A DNA stretch of 64,000 nt from Adiantum capillus-veneris (Eukaryota; Streptophyta; Polypodiopsida; Polypodiales; Pteridaceae), in contig CM043962.1 of assembly GCA_014529385.2 (NCBI GenBank), positions 51,183,405 to 51,247,404 of the forward strand, in the 5' to 3' direction. The notes under the pieces were generated by a model. The model saw nothing but the letters and a program-made list of their open reading frames with translations. It ran no database searches and was not told where the DNA came from. Of this stretch, positions 58,960 through 64,000 are shown one piece after another (positions within the stretch are counted from its first letter, which is position 1; every line of letters starts with the position of its first letter). The translations under genes and the position numbers were made by a program.

Positions 58960-59640
58960 GTGCTTCCAATGTTCCTCCTCAGTCTTCAAAAAGAGGAGTA
59001 TGTCATCAAAGAACACTCCTATAAAAGCTCCCTATGGGCTGAAAATTTGATCCATCATTTGATTGAATGTGGCAGGAGCATTGGTCAAGCCGTAAGGCAT
59101 TACCAAAAATTCATAAAGTCCAAAGTTTGTGCAAAAGGCAGTCTTATGGATATCCTCAGGGGCTATGCATATCTGATGATACCTGCTCTTTAAGTCAATG
59201 CAACGAAAGATGCTTGCACCCTATAGTTTATTGAGAATATCAATAAACGGAGGAATTGAAAAGCAATTCTTGATAGTGATTTTGTTTAAAGATCGGTAAT
59301 TTATGCACATTCAAAACGTGTCGTATTTCTTTTGTACTAGTAATATTGGAGAGCAGTAAGGCAAAGTACTTGTTTGTACTAGACCTTTTTCCAGAAGCTC
59401 GTTGACTTGCTTCAAAATATCCTCTTGATAAGCAAAACTTACCCTATAAAGGGGGTTGGTTCGGGGGAGAGCTACCTGGTACAAGATCAATTCGATGATT
59501 TTTTGGACGTTCCGAAGGTAGCTTGTTCGGCAGAGTATCCGTGAAACAATCTTTTTACTTTTCAAGAAATTGAGAACATTTGATTTCCAGACTAGAGAGC
59601 GAACCCTCCTTAGTTTAATCTTTTTCTCGTGTGAAAATCA
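58960..59640 (-). pseudogene. Reverse transcriptase of the second gypsy element
   Basis: Blocks in order: [73 protein letters not shown] and FIGVFFDDILLFLKTEEEH. The catalytic tetrad is FFDD, the same variant as in the chromovirus at 6172-12732. Stops lie near 59311, 59219 and 59032. Confidence 0.87.
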
Positions 59641-59717
59641 AGTAAGTAGAAACACACTTCTTTATTTCCTTTTTAATGGAGATATGGCTTACAATAAGGA
59701 ATAGCCAATCCCCTGCA

Positions 59718-60116
59718 TCAGCAAAAAGAGAGGGTTTTTTCTACATAATCTGGGACCGATTGCATATGGTAGTGCCATGGCATACCCAAGATGATATCAC
59801 ATCCCTTGATGGGTGCCATAAAAAAGTATTTGCTGTCCTTGTATTCGCCAATCCAAACATTAAGTTGTCCTTGCACGCGAGTTGCATTGGTGGTCAACCC
59901 CTCGAATGCCGTCGATCTTGAAGTGACCGGAGTTCCAAGCTGAGCCAGTGTGAGGCCCAAGCATTCTGCAATTTCTAGTGATATGAAGTTGTACGTCGAT
60001 CCAGGGTCGTAAAGAATCAATACTCGTTGGTTATTCACAGATCCCCAGCCTTTAAGGAGCCGACGCTTCCCTTTTTTGGTTTTTGTATTTCCTTGCACCT
60101 CAAAATTGGAATTCAA
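59718..60116 (-). pseudogene. Retropepsin of the second gypsy element
   Basis: A 132-codon open frame contains LILYDPGSTYNFISLEIAE (catalytic loop, DPG in place of DSG/DTG), then VQGQLNVWIGEYKD and CDIILGMPWHYH (C-terminal block). The fold order is complete for a gypsy protease. The DPGS variant also occurs in the 39222-39404 fragment. Confidence 0.82.
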
Positions 60117-60119
60117 GCT

Positions 60120-60900
60120 CGATGGAGTGAATTCCTTCTTTGATTGTTCCTTCTTTTGATTATTTCTTTTTCAAAGATTCTTGTTCATGTTGTTGCTAGC
60201 AAACGGAGTTCATGTGTCCTTATCATCACAATAGAAGCACCTTTCTTTCTCTTTGAAGGTTGTACTTGATTCAATGTGAGTTACTTGAGCCATTGCCGGT
60301 ACTCTCTGGCTTCTTAGGTTGATCCCGGTCCTTTGAAGAGGCTTTTTTCTTTGATCGCAATGGTCATCATAAACAGCTCTTTGCCTTGCATGGTACGTGC
60401 TATGTTCCATCCATTTGGGGGTCCAAGTGCAATGTAGATCCTCGACAATGATTTTCGACTCCCACTCATCCGCTAAAGCGTGTCGTGAGGATATACTTTC
60501 ATGCTCTTTCAAAGCGGTGGTTGAAGGCTTGCTTCAAACTTCCACATCTTTTCCTTGTCGAAAATATTCATGAAAGACATGACTTTTAGAAGAACCGACC
60601 AATACTTGTCAACATAAGATGTGACTTTCTCAAGTTCCTTTTGGGCGAGTGAGTGCCATTCCTTCCGAATGTTTATCTCAAAGTCAAGTGGAAGAAATTG
60701 TTCATAAAATTCAGCTTTGAATTGAGCCCATGTTCTAGCTTATGTAACTTCCAGAATCTTGGCTAACCACCAGTTGCTTGCTGTCTCCTTGAGATGCATC
60801 TCGACATGATGCAACTTGGATTTTTTGGTGAAGTTCTTGTTGGCAAAAGAAACTTCAAACTGACTGATGAAAGATAGTGCCTTGGAGATATCTATGCACG
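60120..60900 (-). pseudogene. gag of the second gypsy element
   Basis: Minus strand from about 60900: ISKALSFISQFEVSFANK, SNWWLAKILEVT, TWAQFKAEFYEQFLPLDF and EWHSLAQKELEKVTSYVD form the gag core. A knuckle remnant CFYCDDKDT is at about 60220. Stops interrupt the frame, e.g. at about 60738 and 60512. The N-terminus is cut near 60900. Confidence 0.8.
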
Positions 60901-61091
60901 TCTATTGCATGTGTCAGAGCGAGGGACTTGCCAAGCACTGTGTGCAAGCTACAGATGGCTGCAAGCACATAACCAAGCTAACCTAGCAAGCTCAAAGAGA
61001 GCAAGGGTGTGTCACTCACCACACTACGCTCGCCATTGTGAAGGATTCCTTGCCGCAAAGAAGAGAGAGCCATCACCGTCAATGCCGCCGC

Positions 61092-61107
61092 AATGCTCAA
61101 TCACTCT

Positions 61108-61156
<49 letters not shown>

Positions 61157-61171
61157 CGTGCGTGCACGCGT

Positions 61172-61208
<37 letters not shown>
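61092..61208. repeat. (CT)n and (CA)n microsatellites
   Basis: (CT)n at about 61103-61153 and (CA)n at about 61171-61207, separated by a GC-rich GTGCGTGCACGCGTGC stretch. They sit just beyond the gag end of the second gypsy element. Confidence 0.93.

Positions 61209-64000
<2,792 letters not shown>

Larger units (their letters stand above)
56900..60900 (-). mobile_element. Second Ty3/gypsy element, minus strand, LTRs not found
   Basis: Gag, protease, RT, RNase H and integrase follow one another on the minus strand from ~60900 to ~56900. All are broken by stops or frame changes. No LTR pair, primer site or target duplication is evident at the ends, so it is truncated. The order and the start of a chromodomain-like C-terminus place it with chromoviruses. 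Confidence 0.85.

Overview
The window looks like nuclear DNA of a land plant with a large, repeat-rich genome. The LTR retrotransposons have plant initiator-Met-tRNA and Asp-tRNA primer sites. There is a chromodomain Ty3/gypsy element, an L1-type LINE with DUF4283, EEP, RT and zf-RVT domains, and very long (GA)n/(CT)n microsatellites. A Helentron-like Helitron together with these features would suit a fern or another non-flowering plant, but this is a weak inference and I cannot name a species. I find no intact host gene, tRNA or rRNA gene. Nearly everything recognisable is a transposable element or its debris.

Positions 1-29134 are a stack of nested LTR elements. The outermost is a short minus-strand element (E0) with LTRs at 1188-1667 and at 12849-13099 plus 28895-29134. 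Inserted in it are a family A solo-LTR-like repeat (2528-3785), a family B LTR-like repeat (3991-5449), a degenerate chromovirus (6172-12732, target duplication CTCTA) and a pol-less LTR element, LTR-X (13100-28889). LTR-X sits inside one E0 LTR with a near-perfect TTGCA/CTGCA target duplication. Its own 5' LTR is split by an 11.5-kb Asp-tRNA-primed element (13938-25431) with gag and protease but no RT or integrase. This inner element carries a fragment of a DEAD-box RNA helicase of the DBP2/DDX5 type just before its polypurine tract, and six copies of a 24-bp palindrome in its leader.

Positions 29696-38965 hold one LINE bounded by a 14-bp target duplication and ending in poly(A). It is interrupted by a family A repeat in the endonuclease domain and by a family B repeat where the RT catalytic core should be. 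Positions 38966-40402 are a gypsy gag-protease fragment joined to a truncated family A repeat.

Positions 44310-51110 (minus strand) are the most unusual part: a decayed Helentron-like rolling-circle transposon. On the coding strand it shows two tandem OTU-protease-like modules, a Cys-rich finger, the Helitron N-terminal region, a remnant of the HUH Rep, a PIF1-type helicase with an EEP endonuclease. A 1.3-kb element with terminal inverted repeats and TTAA flanks has landed in the Rep region.

The rest (40403-44300 and 51110-64000) is AT-rich or microsatellite-rich DNA. It contains two copies of a foldback repeat, a LINE RT remnant, a second minus-strand Ty3/gypsy element (about 56900-60900), an isolated LTR end with primer site near 61819, and a terminal region with seven short hairpins whose arms vary in a compensatory way.
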